In this document: one piece after another, positions 10,141 through 20,038 of the stretch
Layout of the letters: every line of letters begins with the position of its first letter
Numbering within the stretch: the first letter of the stretch is position 1
Program-made: the position numbers and the translations under genes
NCBI RefSeq assembly: GCF_002162835.1
Contig: NZ_MAAX01000117.1
Location: 1 to 52,365, forward strand
Direction: 5' to 3'
DNA length: 52,365 nt
Source: Nonlabens dokdonensis
GTDB taxonomy: Bacteria; Bacteroidota; Bacteroidia; Flavobacteriales; Flavobacteriaceae
The notes under the pieces: generated by a model
Told to the model about the DNA's origin: nothing
The model's database searches: none
The model's input: only the letters and a program-made list of their open reading frames with translations

Positions 10141-10990
10141 TTTACACAAAAAATCTTTAAGTAATATCTATCACTGGTTAAACAGTTTATCAACTGATCA
10201 AGCTTGTGATCAAATTGTTCCAATTCTTGCTTTAGTAAAAATTTGTAAGCTCAATAAAGATTTTTTGCAAGAAGAATTTAATACTCTTACAACAAAATTC
10301 TTAAAGCAAGTCGATGTTATTGATTATGTAGAACAAGATATATTTCACTCCTTACTGGCCATAGATCTTGTAGAAAGTTCAGGCAACCTATCACATAAAT
10401 ATAACGCCGCAGCGTATAAGTCGATATTAAAAGAATTATGGATTGAAGGCCTTTATGCTAATAAAAAAAATCTCTTAGATAGTGTTTTTATACATCATGA
10501 AAAAACTTCTGATGTTCTAGAGATATCAATACAACTAGATCGTTACAGCGCAAATATTGATAAGAAAATTTCAAAAGTTATGAATCTCGTCGAAGCACAA
10601 AGTAATTATGGAAGAAGAATTATCAAAACTGATAAGCTAAGTATTCTGTTGATAGAAGCCATGGCTACAAGAGCCCAAAGAGCAAATGACATTACAACTG
10701 CGGCTAGATGTCTTAGATCAAGATTATATGTGTCCACCCATGATTCATTACTAATGAAATCAGGTATGAAATTCTTGTTATCTCAACAATGTTTTGATGG
10801 AAGCTTTGGAGACTACGATGCTGATCTACTCAAAATAAAAAATGAAAAACATCGAGAAAAGTCAACTCTGAAAATTAAATTGATAGTTGCCATTCAAATT
10901 GTGTGGACTATCATGGAGTACAATGGTTATAATTTATTTTCCTCTTTTCAAGACCAAGGAACTTTTTCAACTACCACTAAACCTATGTAA
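10133..10990 (+). CDS. Helical protein of unknown function, alpha-toroid-like, possible distant paralog of the upstream gene
   Basis: Overlaps the upstream gene by 8 nt; GMKFLLSQQCFDGSFGDYD matches the general QW/toroid pattern (FLLxxQxxDGSFG). Confidence 0.55.
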   Translation: MNSLHKKSLSNIYHWLNSLSTDQACDQIVPILALVKICKLNKDFLQEEFNTLTTKFLKQVDVIDYVEQDIFHSLLAIDLVESSGNLSHKYNAAAYKSILKELWIEGLYANKKNLLDSVFIHHEKTSDVLEISIQLDRYSANIDKKISKVMNLVEAQSNYGRRIIKTDKLSILLIEAMATRAQRANDITTAARCLRSRLYVSTHDSLLMKSGMKFLLSQQCFDGSFGDYDADLLKIKNEKHREKSTLKIKLIVAIQIVWTIMEYNGYNLFSSFQDQGTFSTTTKPM

Positions 10991-10993
10991 ATT

Positions 10994-11734
10994 ATGCTTA
11001 GTAAAGACCAAATACAGTACTTTATGGAGAATGGAGTTTTGATTCTTCGTAATTTTTTTTCTGATGATGAAGTAAGTACCTGGCGCAATCAGGCATTAAA
11101 CCACCATAAAAATCCTAAAACAAGCGAGGAATGGAAATATGCTATTATGAACTGTCCTAGTAGTGAATTTCATTTGAAAAATGATGCTCATCCTGCGATT
11201 CATAAAAAAATGAATGCATTATATCAATGTTTTAATGACCAGATAGAATGGACTGGTGAGAACGAACTTGTTGCTAGAAGACCAGAAATAGATGCCGAAT
11301 GGCTAGGAGCTAGAACGCCTCATCTGGACTTCCCGGTATATGACAAAATTAGAACACTAGCAAATAGCGTGTTTTACTTGAATGATGTAACTCCTAAAGG
11401 AGGACCTTTGATGTACTGGGAGAAAAGTCATAAAGTAGCTTGGGATTATTTTAAAGAAAATCCCTCGCATTATATGGCGCAAGGTGATTTAAGCCAAGGA
11501 CAGATTTTTGAAATACTTACAGAATCTATGGATTCTGACCCTATACCATTTTATGGAAAAGCAGGTGATTTACTGATCTGGCACTCTCTTACATTGCATT
11601 CTCCATCAGTTAATTTATCACATGATGCAAGATTAGCTATTATAGGTAGATGGGGCGCGACTATTAAGGATGAAGAGCTTAGGTTTGATTTTTCTAAAAA
11701 CATTTGGGACAAGTGGCATTTAAAGACATTCTAA
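10994..11734 (+). CDS. Phytanoyl-CoA dioxygenase (PhyH) family Fe(II)/2-oxoglutarate oxygenase
   Basis: FMENGVLILRNFFSDDEV N-terminus; HLDFP (HxD); distal ...LLIWHSLTLHSPSVNLSHDARLAIIGRWG. Confidence 0.8.
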   Translation: MLSKDQIQYFMENGVLILRNFFSDDEVSTWRNQALNHHKNPKTSEEWKYAIMNCPSSEFHLKNDAHPAIHKKMNALYQCFNDQIEWTGENELVARRPEIDAEWLGARTPHLDFPVYDKIRTLANSVFYLNDVTPKGGPLMYWEKSHKVAWDYFKENPSHYMAQGDLSQGQIFEILTESMDSDPIPFYGKAGDLLIWHSLTLHSPSVNLSHDARLAIIGRWGATIKDEELRFDFSKNIWDKWHLKTF

Positions 11735-11778
11735 CACAAGAATCTCAATTAAAGAGAATAATTGATTAAGCGTAAATA

Positions 11779-14490
11779 CTAAAACGTAGGATCTGGTTGC
11801 CTGCGTTGATCCCATTTAATATCACTTAACGCACTTGCTTTGATACCTATAAAGAAAAACCAGCTGTTCTGAGGTCCGATAGGCGTCCAGTTAAAACTCA
11901 TTGTAAAACTCTCGAGATCTCTCTGAAATCTAATGGTGCTAAAAGAAATTCCCTTATTAGCAAAATCATATCCAGTATTTCCTCCTATAGACCATCGTGG
12001 TGAAAGCTCTACGTCACCACTCACCATCAAACTTTGCTGATTGATCATATTTTGACGCTGTGCGTTTATATATGTCATGGTATAAGCAAAATTCAAATTC
12101 CAAGGTATTTTAAAACGGTACCGGTCTTTTTTGATATCTACGTCTGTTTTTTCAACTTTTTGTCCTTGATCGCGGCTGTAATCTACAGACTCACCGAATA
12201 GACCATCATCACGACCACCATTTTCTAGAGTTCTTTCTTGGGATTGCTTGTCTTCTTTATCTTCAGTTTTTTCAAAATCTTTACTGCTTAGTCTAAAACT
12301 TGTTCTGAAACCAGCTCTAGTAAGACGGAATAGACTACCACCATTATTGATATTAAAGGTATTGATGCGATTGTTATTATTATCTAGCGCATAAGGATCA
12401 AAGTTTGCGTCTAAATTGAGATCAATATTTTTAGTAATGGGAATCACACCTCTCACTTGTAAAGGACTCCAGTTTAATGAATCACCAGCCAGATTATAAG
12501 CGGTATTAAAAGAAAGTGTTTTAAGAATTTGTACTTTTTTAAGTTCAGTTTTTGTAGAATCCCGTTCCCTTACTTTTGCTTCTATATTATTTTGAACTCC
12601 TAAATTTATACTACTAGAAAATACACGTCCTGGAGCACCGAATAAAGTTCCCTCAAAACGACTGTAAAACTGTTCTTCTGTTCCTGGTGCATCTAGTCCT
12701 TGCTCTGTTACTAATCTATCGTAGTACTGATCAAAACTAGGGTTTGCAGAGTAGCTTATGTTAGGCCTAATGATATGTCTTACGGCTTGAACTTTTGATT
12801 TAGGATTCTTTGATTTCCAGCTACCATAAATGGTAGTACCTATACTAGCACCATAGCTGTATGTTCTATATGCTGCAAAACCACTTATGGTATCTCTTAC
12901 TGTGTTAAAGACACCGTTATCATTTTCTTCAAGAGTTTGTCTAAAGGTTTCAAAAACCCAGTTTTCTTCAAAATTAGCATTTGCACTTACACTAAAATAT
13001 CCTACCTTAAAATTAGTCGCGACCGGTATACTATGCTGTAAACCCATGATTGCATTATCAAACATGTTGTCACTTAAAAAATCCTCATCTGTTGTGGTGA
13101 TTCTATTTTCACCCCTTAAATTGTATTGCAAATTAATATTCTGCAAAGCTCCTTTTTTAGTGCCTTCCTTTGGAGCAAAAGGAAAAACTCGAGAAACACT
13201 TGCTTGTAAAGTAGGTAAAGTAAGATTTACCACATTAGTATTTGTATTTTGATTGTGAGTGGCACTTGCATTAATATTTACTTGTGGCTCGCCAGGAAAT
13301 GTTTTTGAATAGGAAATAGAACTACTTAGATTATTGACAAGTGTAGCACTTTGATTTACTTGATTAAACGACTGCCTAAAGAACTGGCTACTACCTAAAT
13401 TAACGCTGGCACTAAATCTTGAATTAGGGTTTGATTTGGGATCTTGAGAATGCTGCCAGTTGATATTATAGCGAGATGTTTGAGCAAAATCAGAAAATCC
13501 ACGTTCACTTTGTAATTGATTCTCGTATAAAAACCTGAAACTACCGTTATACTTATAACGTACCTTATAATTGCTCTCAACTCTCGCACCATAGCTGCCA
13601 TTAGTAAAATAATCACCTAGTAATGTGAGATCAAGATAGTCGTTCACTGCAAAATAATAACCACCATTTTGTAAAAAATAACCTTGATTATTATTGTTAC
13701 CGAAGCTAGGAAGAATCACGCCACTTTTGCGCTCGTTAGTCATAGGAAAAAAAGCAAAGGGCAATCCTAGTGGAGTAGGAACGTCTGCGATATACATATT
13801 TACTAATCCTGTAACAATCTTCTTCTTAGGTACAAATTTTATTTTTCTAGCATAGAAATAATATTCTGGATTCTTAGGATCTTTAGAAGTTGTGAATCTT
13901 GCGTTTTCCATGTAGAAAACTGAATCATTAACTTTCTTAGTTGTTTCGGCAAGAACGTTAAATTCTCCTTGCGTCGTTTCTGAATTGTACGTAAGTGCTT
14001 TTTGAGAATCTTTATTAAAAATTATTGAATCTGGTTTAACCACATTAGTTCCTTGTGAGAAAACAGGTTTTTGCGTGTAACCCAAAGAATCCAAGGTGAT
14101 ACCATAAGCAAAAACGTCACCTGTATTATTATTAATGACAATTTTACCTGCTTCGATTGTTATATCACCATAAACGATTTTTGCCTCATTATATAAAGTT
14201 ATGGTATTATTCTTTCTATCGATGCGTTTATAATCCTTGGCGGTAGACTCTATGCGGTACTCTAAAAAAGATTTTGGCTTTTTTATAGAATCATTCTTAG
14301 TTGTATCTACAGCAGTAAGAGGTATTTCTACTTTCTGTGGGATTTCTTTTACCTCTTCTTGTTCTTGAGTTGTAGGTTGGTTTTCAGCAGGTATAGGAGT
14401 TCCTTTAGACGGTGTTTCTTGGGCTGTAACCAGTGGAGCAACTGTTAAAAACAGTATGAACAAAATTATATACTTAATCAGTGAATGCAA
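11779..14490 (-). CDS. lptD: LPS-assembly outer membrane protein LptD
   Basis: OstA-like N-terminus (NNTITLYNEAKIVYGDITIEAGKIVINNNTGDVFAYG), PTPLGLPFAFFPMTNERKSGVILPSFG, then a long beta-barrel. Confidence 0.85.
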   Translation of the reverse strand: MHSLIKYIILFILFLTVAPLVTAQETPSKGTPIPAENQPTTQEQEEVKEIPQKVEIPLTAVDTTKNDSIKKPKSFLEYRIESTAKDYKRIDRKNNTITLYNEAKIVYGDITIEAGKIVINNNTGDVFAYGITLDSLGYTQKPVFSQGTNVVKPDSIIFNKDSQKALTYNSETTQGEFNVLAETTKKVNDSVFYMENARFTTSKDPKNPEYYFYARKIKFVPKKKIVTGLVNMYIADVPTPLGLPFAFFPMTNERKSGVILPSFGNNNNQGYFLQNGGYYFAVNDYLDLTLLGDYFTNGSYGARVESNYKVRYKYNGSFRFLYENQLQSERGFSDFAQTSRYNINWQHSQDPKSNPNSRFSASVNLGSSQFFRQSFNQVNQSATLVNNLSSSISYSKTFPGEPQVNINASATHNQNTNTNVVNLTLPTLQASVSRVFPFAPKEGTKKGALQNINLQYNLRGENRITTTDEDFLSDNMFDNAIMGLQHSIPVATNFKVGYFSVSANANFEENWVFETFRQTLEENDNGVFNTVRDTISGFAAYRTYSYGASIGTTIYGSWKSKNPKSKVQAVRHIIRPNISYSANPSFDQYYDRLVTEQGLDAPGTEEQFYSRFEGTLFGAPGRVFSSSINLGVQNNIEAKVRERDSTKTELKKVQILKTLSFNTAYNLAGDSLNWSPLQVRGVIPITKNIDLNLDANFDPYALDNNNNRINTFNINNGGSLFRLTRAGFRTSFRLSSKDFEKTEDKEDKQSQERTLENGGRDDGLFGESVDYSRDQGQKVEKTDVDIKKDRYRFKIPWNLNFAYTMTYINAQRQNMINQQSLMVSGDVELSPRWSIGGNTGYDFANKGISFSTIRFQRDLESFTMSFNWTPIGPQNSWFFFIGIKASALSDIKWDQRRQPDPTF

Positions 14491-14578
14491 TCTAGGATAA
14501 ACTATTTTCGTTGTTAGTATGGTCTAGTTTTTGAAACGTCAAAACTACATATAAATTTTAAGTGGATTGTAATAAATC

Positions 14579-14594
14579 CGCTTTCGCGAAAGCG
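14579..14594. repeat. Palindromic repeat CGCTTTCGCGAAAGCG, perfect
   Basis: Read directly; between the divergent lptD and amidase genes. Confidence 0.97.
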
Positions 14595-14626
14595 AACTAA
14601 TAAACAACACATTCACAACATACAGT

Positions 14627-15715
14627 TTGTATATGAAAACGAAGATATATCTTATTATTGCCTTACTAGCGTTTCCTCTTTTTTCAGTGGCAAATATACC
14701 CATCGATTCTACAAAAATGAATCAAAAGAAAATGTTTACGGTAGTTCTAGATGCTGGCCATGGTGGTAAAGACCCTGGTAAATATGTGGCCAAAACCGCA
14801 GAGAAAGATATCGCGCTTAAAGTAGTGAAACTTCTAGGTAAGAAACTAGAAGCGCATGATAACATAAAAGTAATTTACACGCGTACTACAGATGTTTTTA
14901 TAGGTCTGGATCAAAGAGCTGCAATTGCAAATAAAGCGAAGGCAGATTTTTTTGTATCAGTGCACTGTAACGCCGCCGCTGCAACAAGTGCCAAAGGAAA
15001 TGAGACTTTTGTACTAGGACTACATAATAATGCCGCAAATCTTGAGGTCGTAAAAAGAGAAAACTCTGTGATCGAGTTAGAGGAGAATTATCAAGAAAAA
15101 TACACTGGTTTTGATTTAAATGATCCTTCTAGTTTTGCAACTAATTTAATGGTGCAAGAGGAGTATCTGGATAACAGCATAGAAATGGGTGCTATGGTGC
15201 AAACTAACTTTGAAAAGGACTTGAGGCGTAAGAATAGAGGTGTAAAACAAGCTGGTCTAGCTGTTTTACGTCTTTCTTATATGCCTAGTGTGCTTATTGA
15301 AACTGGTTTTTTAACAAATAAAGAAGAACGTGATTTCTTGCGTAGTAGTAATGGACAGAAAAAAGTTGCAAATTCTATATATGACGCTATACTGAGATAC
15401 CAACAAAATAGAGATATTAACTTGTTTGAGGTAGAAGAAATTAATAGTAGTGCCATCGCGATAGAGCCTATTAAGGAAAATGCTATTTACAAAGTACAAA
15501 TAAGCGCAAGTAGCAATAAATTAGAGCCTAAATCTTACAATTTTAATAAGTTACCACAGATTTCTAGAGAAAAGGAAGGTCGTATATACCGTTATTTTAC
15601 CGGTAGCTTTTCTTCACTTAAAGAAGCCTCAGATTTAAAAACTAAGGCTGTCGCAAAAGGTTACAAATCAGCCTTTATAGTGGTTTATGAGAATGGTGTG
15701 CGTCGCAGGTTGTAA
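14627..15715 (+). CDS. N-acetylmuramoyl-L-alanine amidase with a C-terminal SPOR-like region
   Basis: TVVLDAGHGGKDPG, SVHCNAA and VLIETGFLTN motifs; YKVQISASS...YRYFTGSFSSLKEA tail. Start could be 14633. Confidence 0.88.
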   Translation: MYMKTKIYLIIALLAFPLFSVANIPIDSTKMNQKKMFTVVLDAGHGGKDPGKYVAKTAEKDIALKVVKLLGKKLEAHDNIKVIYTRTTDVFIGLDQRAAIANKAKADFFVSVHCNAAAATSAKGNETFVLGLHNNAANLEVVKRENSVIELEENYQEKYTGFDLNDPSSFATNLMVQEEYLDNSIEMGAMVQTNFEKDLRRKNRGVKQAGLAVLRLSYMPSVLIETGFLTNKEERDFLRSSNGQKKVANSIYDAILRYQQNRDINLFEVEEINSSAIAIEPIKENAIYKVQISASSNKLEPKSYNFNKLPQISREKEGRIYRYFTGSFSSLKEASDLKTKAVAKGYKSAFIVVYENGVRRRL

Positions 15716-15736
15716 TAATTACTAAAGAAATGTTAG

Positions 15737-15766
15737 TTGCAATAAATGTAGCTTGTCTTATCTTTA
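15737..15766 (+). promoter_or_regulatory. Candidate Bacteroidetes-type promoter (TTG-N19-TATCTTTA)
   Basis: Matches the TTG / TAnnTTTR layout upstream of ATG 15789; this places the promoter inside the ORF-track N-terminal extension. Confidence 0.45.
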
Positions 15767-15788
15767 CATTCGCAAGAAAAACGTAATT

Positions 15789-16742
15789 ATGAAAATCTCA
15801 AAAGAAATCAAAGTCGGTTTGCTCACTGTAGGAGCAATAGCACTTTTTATTTTTGGATATCAATATTTAAAAGGGCGCAATCTGCTCAATGATGATAGAA
15901 CATTTTATGCGGTTTATGATAATGTAGAAGGATTAACTTCATCAGCTCCTGTTACAGTAAATGGTTTACGCATAGGTAATATTGATAACATTGATTTTTT
16001 AGATAGTTCTGGACGTCTCCTAGTTAAATTTCATGTAGATGAGTCCTTCAAGTTTTCTTCAGAAAGTACTGCGTCAGTTTATAGTACTGGACTTATAGGA
16101 GGAAAGGCACTAGCCATCGTACCTAATTACGAAAGTAGTGCTAGAGCAGCCGTAGATGGCGACACATTAAAATCTGACATTGATGAAGGTTTACAAAGCC
16201 AGGTCATGAAAGAATTTATACCTCTCAAGGATAAAATTGAAAATATGGTCGTTAGTGCAGATTCAGTTCTAACAGCTGTTAATAAAACTCTCAATCCTAA
16301 AACTAGATTAGCAATAACTCAAAGTCTGGATGAAGTAAATAAAACGCTAGTTGAAATAAGAGGTCTTTCTAGAAATGCAAACTCCTTACTATCGGATAAC
16401 AGAGAGCAACTGGATAGAACAATTACTAATCTTGATACGACTACTAAAAACTTTGCTGCAATTTCAGATACTCTTGCTCAGGTAGAAATAGCTGGAACTG
16501 TTAAAGAATTAGAAAGTGCTATTTCTAAATTTAATGTAGTTCTAGATGATATCGCTTCTGGAAAAGGTAGCCTAGGTAAATTAATGACTGACGATAAGTT
16601 GTATGAAAACCTAGAAAGAACGACTAGACAAGCAGAGATGCTTATGCAAGACATTAAGTTAAATCCTAAACGTTATGTTCACTTCTCCGTTTTTGGAAAA
16701 AGACCTGGAGAATATGAAAAACCTGAAGATAGAGACCAATAA
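15789..16742 (+). CDS. MlaD/MCE domain protein
   Basis: ISKEIKVGLLTVGAIALFIFGYQYLKG...GLTSSAPVTVNGLRIGNI. Start moved from 15753 to the internal ATG. Confidence 0.85.
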   Translation: MKISKEIKVGLLTVGAIALFIFGYQYLKGRNLLNDDRTFYAVYDNVEGLTSSAPVTVNGLRIGNIDNIDFLDSSGRLLVKFHVDESFKFSSESTASVYSTGLIGGKALAIVPNYESSARAAVDGDTLKSDIDEGLQSQVMKEFIPLKDKIENMVVSADSVLTAVNKTLNPKTRLAITQSLDEVNKTLVEIRGLSRNANSLLSDNREQLDRTITNLDTTTKNFAAISDTLAQVEIAGTVKELESAISKFNVVLDDIASGKGSLGKLMTDDKLYENLERTTRQAEMLMQDIKLNPKRYVHFSVFGKRPGEYEKPEDRDQ

Positions 16743-16748
16743 TTACCC

Positions 16749-18089
16749 ATGGAATATATACCTAACATCATTTTTATTTTACTCCTTGTTGCAGGAATAG
16801 GATACTTTGCAAGCAACATTAAAAAAATTATCCGTAATGTAAAATTAGGGAAAGAAGTAGATCGATCTGACCGCAAAGGAGAACGCTTTGCACAAATGGC
16901 TCGTATAGCCTTAGGTCAATCTAAAATGGTTAAAAGACCTATCGCCGGCTTTTTACATATTATCGTATATGTAGGATTTGTGATTATCAATATTGAGGTA
17001 CTTGAAATTATCATAGATGGTATTACAGGAAGCCATAGAATTTTTGCACCATATTTAGGTGGTGTTTATGATTTCTTAATCGCAACTTTTGAGATTCTCG
17101 CTCTTCTTGTTTTAATTACTGTAGTTGTCTTTTGGATAAGAAGAAACGCTTTGAATATCAAGCGTTTTACTATGGGTGAATTAAAAGGCTGGCCTAAAAA
17201 TGATGCTAATTATATTCTTTATTTTGAAGTAGTGTTAATGAGTTTATTTCTTATTATGAATGCTACAGATTTTATTTTACAAACTAGAGGAGTAGAAGGT
17301 TATGCACATGCAGGAGAGATTTTTGGTTCATTTCCAGTTTCACAATTTGTAGCTATACCATTTGAATCTATGGCAGACGGTACTTTGATAGCCATAGAAA
17401 GAACCGCCTGGTGGTTGCACATAGCTGGTATCTTAGTCTTTCTTAATTACTTGTACTGGTCTAAGCATTTACATATTATGCTAGCTTTTCCTAATGTATA
17501 TTTTGCAAAACTTACACCACAAGGTAAGTTTACAAATATGGAAGCTGTGACTAAAGAAGTAAAAATGATGATGGATCCAGATGCAGATCCTTTTGCAGCA
17601 CCAGACCCTAATGAAATGGAAGAAGATCCAGCATCTTTAGGAGCTGCAGATATCTTTGATTTAAATCAAGTACAGTTGCTTAACGCTTATACTTGTACAG
17701 AATGTGGCCGTTGTACATCAGAATGTCCTGCAAATATTACTGGTAAAAAATTAAGTCCACGTAAGATAATGATCGATACGCGAGACAGGTTAGAAGAAGT
17801 AGGCTCAATTATAAACAAAGAAGGTGAGTGGAAAGACGATGGTAAAACATTATTAAATGACTACATCACTACAGAAGAACTTTGGGCTTGTACCACTTGT
17901 AATGCCTGTGTAGAAGCATGTCCTATAGGCATCGATCCATTGAGTATTATAATGGAAATGAGAAGGTATTTAGTGTTAGAAAACAGTGCAGCACCTAGTG
18001 AGTTAAATGTAACCATGGGTAATATCGAGAACAATGGTGCTCCATGGCCTTATAATCAAATGGATCGTCTTAACTGGGCAAACGAGTAA
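16749..18089 (+). CDS. Membrane-anchored (Fe-S)-binding protein, 4Fe-4S dicluster (HdrD/glycolate-oxidase-like)
   Basis: CTECGRCTSECP and CTTCNACVEACP motifs after N-terminal TM helices. Confidence 0.85.
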   Translation: MEYIPNIIFILLLVAGIGYFASNIKKIIRNVKLGKEVDRSDRKGERFAQMARIALGQSKMVKRPIAGFLHIIVYVGFVIINIEVLEIIIDGITGSHRIFAPYLGGVYDFLIATFEILALLVLITVVVFWIRRNALNIKRFTMGELKGWPKNDANYILYFEVVLMSLFLIMNATDFILQTRGVEGYAHAGEIFGSFPVSQFVAIPFESMADGTLIAIERTAWWLHIAGILVFLNYLYWSKHLHIMLAFPNVYFAKLTPQGKFTNMEAVTKEVKMMMDPDADPFAAPDPNEMEEDPASLGAADIFDLNQVQLLNAYTCTECGRCTSECPANITGKKLSPRKIMIDTRDRLEEVGSIINKEGEWKDDGKTLLNDYITTEELWACTTCNACVEACPIGIDPLSIIMEMRRYLVLENSAAPSELNVTMGNIENNGAPWPYNQMDRLNWANE

Positions 18090-18091
18090 TT

Positions 18092-18523
18092 ATGAGTGAA
18101 GAACAATATAGAGAAGCGTTAAATGAGGATGGAACAAAAGCCAGCCCGATGCTTCAAGAAGGTATTAAAAATTACCTCATTGATATAGATGGAACCATTA
18201 CAGATGATGTTCCTAATGAAGAGCCAGAGAGAATGGCTACTTGTAAACCCTTTCCAGATGCGTTAAAAACATTAAACGAGTGGTATGAAGATGGTCATGT
18301 AATTTGTTTTTTTACTTCTAGAACTGAAGAGCACCGTGAGGTGACAGAGAACTGGCTTCAAAAACACGGTTTTAAATACCACAGCCTTTTAATGGGAAAA
18401 CCTAGAGGTGGCAATTACCACTGGATTGATAATCACATGGTAAGAGCAACGCGTTATACAGGGGAGTTCACACATCTTGTAGAGAAAGAAGTCACTATAG
18501 AGGTGTTTAAAAACCATGAGTAG
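18092..18523 (+). CDS. HAD-like phosphatase
   Basis: LIDIDGTITDD, FFTSRT, GKPRGGNYHWIDN motifs. Confidence 0.7.
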   Translation: MSEEQYREALNEDGTKASPMLQEGIKNYLIDIDGTITDDVPNEEPERMATCKPFPDALKTLNEWYEDGHVICFFTSRTEEHREVTENWLQKHGFKYHSLLMGKPRGGNYHWIDNHMVRATRYTGEFTHLVEKEVTIEVFKNHE

Positions 18524-18534
18524 GTGAATTGTCC

Positions 18535-18550
18535 CGCTTTCGCGAAAGCG
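18535..18550. repeat. Palindromic repeat CGCTTTCGCGAAAGCG, perfect
   Basis: Read directly; inside a co-directional gene run, 12 nt after a stop codon. Confidence 0.97.
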
Positions 18551-18623
18551 GAATTAAACCAACTTTAAATTACAAAAAATAGCAATTCTGAATTCTAGTT
18601 ATAGAGTTCTCAATTAAATAAAT

Positions 18624-19415
18624 ATGAGTAACAATTTAGTAGTACCAACAGCGGCAGAATTTATTGCACAAGGAAAACAGCCTGAGGTTTTATTTTGGGT
18701 AGGATGTAGTGGAAGCTTTGATGATAGGGCAAAAAAGATTACAAAAGCATTTGTAAAACTACTCAACAAAGCAGGAGTGGAGTTTGCTGTTTTAGGAGCA
18801 GAGGAAAGTTGTACCGGTGATCCAGCAAAACGTGCTGGAAATGAGTTTCTCTTCCAGATGCAAGCCATGATGAATATCGAGGTATTGAACGGTTATGAAA
18901 TTAAAAATATAGTGACCGCTTGTCCTCATTGTTTCAATACGTTGAAGAATGAATACCCAGAATTAGGTGGTAATTATGAAGTAGTGCACCACACGCAATT
19001 TTTAAAGTCATTGATTGCTGATGGCCGTCTTAAAATTGAAGGTGGAAAATTTAAAGGAAAAAAGATAACCTATCATGATCCTTGTTATTTAGGTAGAGCA
19101 AATAATGAATATGAAGCACCTAGAGAACTACTAGAAAAATTAGATGTAGCGCTAGTTGAAATGAAACGTAGTCGTCGTAATGGATTATGTTGTGGTGCTG
19201 GTGGTGCTCAAATGTTCAAAGAGCCAGAACCAGGGAATAAAGATATCAACATAGAACGTACTGATGAGGCAATAGACACAGGTGCCGATATTATAGCAGC
19301 AGGTTGTCCTTTCTGTAACACCATGATGACAGATGGAGTAAAAGCTGCAGAAAAAGAAGAAAAAATAGAAGTACTAGATATAGCAGAATTAATCGCAAAC
19401 GCAGAAGACCTATAA
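18624..19415 (+). CDS. (Fe-S)-binding protein with CCG domains (HdrB-like)
   Basis: FWVGCSGSFD, ACPHCFNTLKNEYP, YHDPCYLGR, GLCCGAGG, AAGCPFCNTMM motifs. Confidence 0.85.
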   Translation: MSNNLVVPTAAEFIAQGKQPEVLFWVGCSGSFDDRAKKITKAFVKLLNKAGVEFAVLGAEESCTGDPAKRAGNEFLFQMQAMMNIEVLNGYEIKNIVTACPHCFNTLKNEYPELGGNYEVVHHTQFLKSLIADGRLKIEGGKFKGKKITYHDPCYLGRANNEYEAPRELLEKLDVALVEMKRSRRNGLCCGAGGAQMFKEPEPGNKDINIERTDEAIDTGADIIAAGCPFCNTMMTDGVKAAEKEEKIEVLDIAELIANAEDL

Positions 19416-20038
19416 TGAAAAAACTAACCATCCTATTTATCGCATTTATTACCAGTTCCATTGTTAACGCTCAAAAATTTGATGATGACGTCGTTGCAGA
19501 ACTTTCAGACAAAGTATGTGAATGTTTAAAGTCCAAAGGAGAAATTACAAGCAAGGAACAAGCAGAATTAGAATTGGGTACTTGTATGCTTACCGCTTAC
19601 TCAAAAAACAAAAAATACTTTGATAAGAAAGGAGCTAACTTTCTAGAAGGTAATAATGCCGAAAAGCTAGGTGAGCAAGTAGGTATTAAGCTTGCTGGCA
19701 CTTGTCCAGAAGCAATACCACTTTTCATGTTATTTGCTGATGAAATTGAGGATGAAATGGAATCTGACTTTTATGAAGAGGAGAACATTATCTTTACAGG
19801 TAAAATAACTAAAGTAGAAAACGACAAGTTCAAGTCTTTTGAAATTAAAGATGAAAATGGACGCAAGCGCAATGTGTTGTGGCTCACTTATGTTGATAAT
19901 GATCAATTGCTAGAAGAAGCTGTTAAAGGAAAAACAACTTATCAATTCACTGCAATGGAATTAGATATTTACGATCCTCGTATAGGTGAATATCGTAATA
20001 TGCTAGTACTAGATCGTATTGATATAAAGGAAGACTAA
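19415..20038 (+). CDS. Secreted protein of unknown function
   Basis: Signal peptide; overlaps the upstream stop codon by 1 nt. Confidence 0.55.
   Translation: MKKLTILFIAFITSSIVNAQKFDDDVVAELSDKVCECLKSKGEITSKEQAELELGTCMLTAYSKNKKYFDKKGANFLEGNNAEKLGEQVGIKLAGTCPEAIPLFMLFADEIEDEMESDFYEEENIIFTGKITKVENDKFKSFEIKDENGRKRNVLWLTYVDNDQLLEEAVKGKTTYQFTAMELDIYDPRIGEYRNMLVLDRIDIKED

Noticed and set aside
12887-13252. 121-aa plus-strand ORF inside lptD
   Set aside because: Fully antisense to a confidently identified gene; composition looks like the complement of lptD coding sequence.
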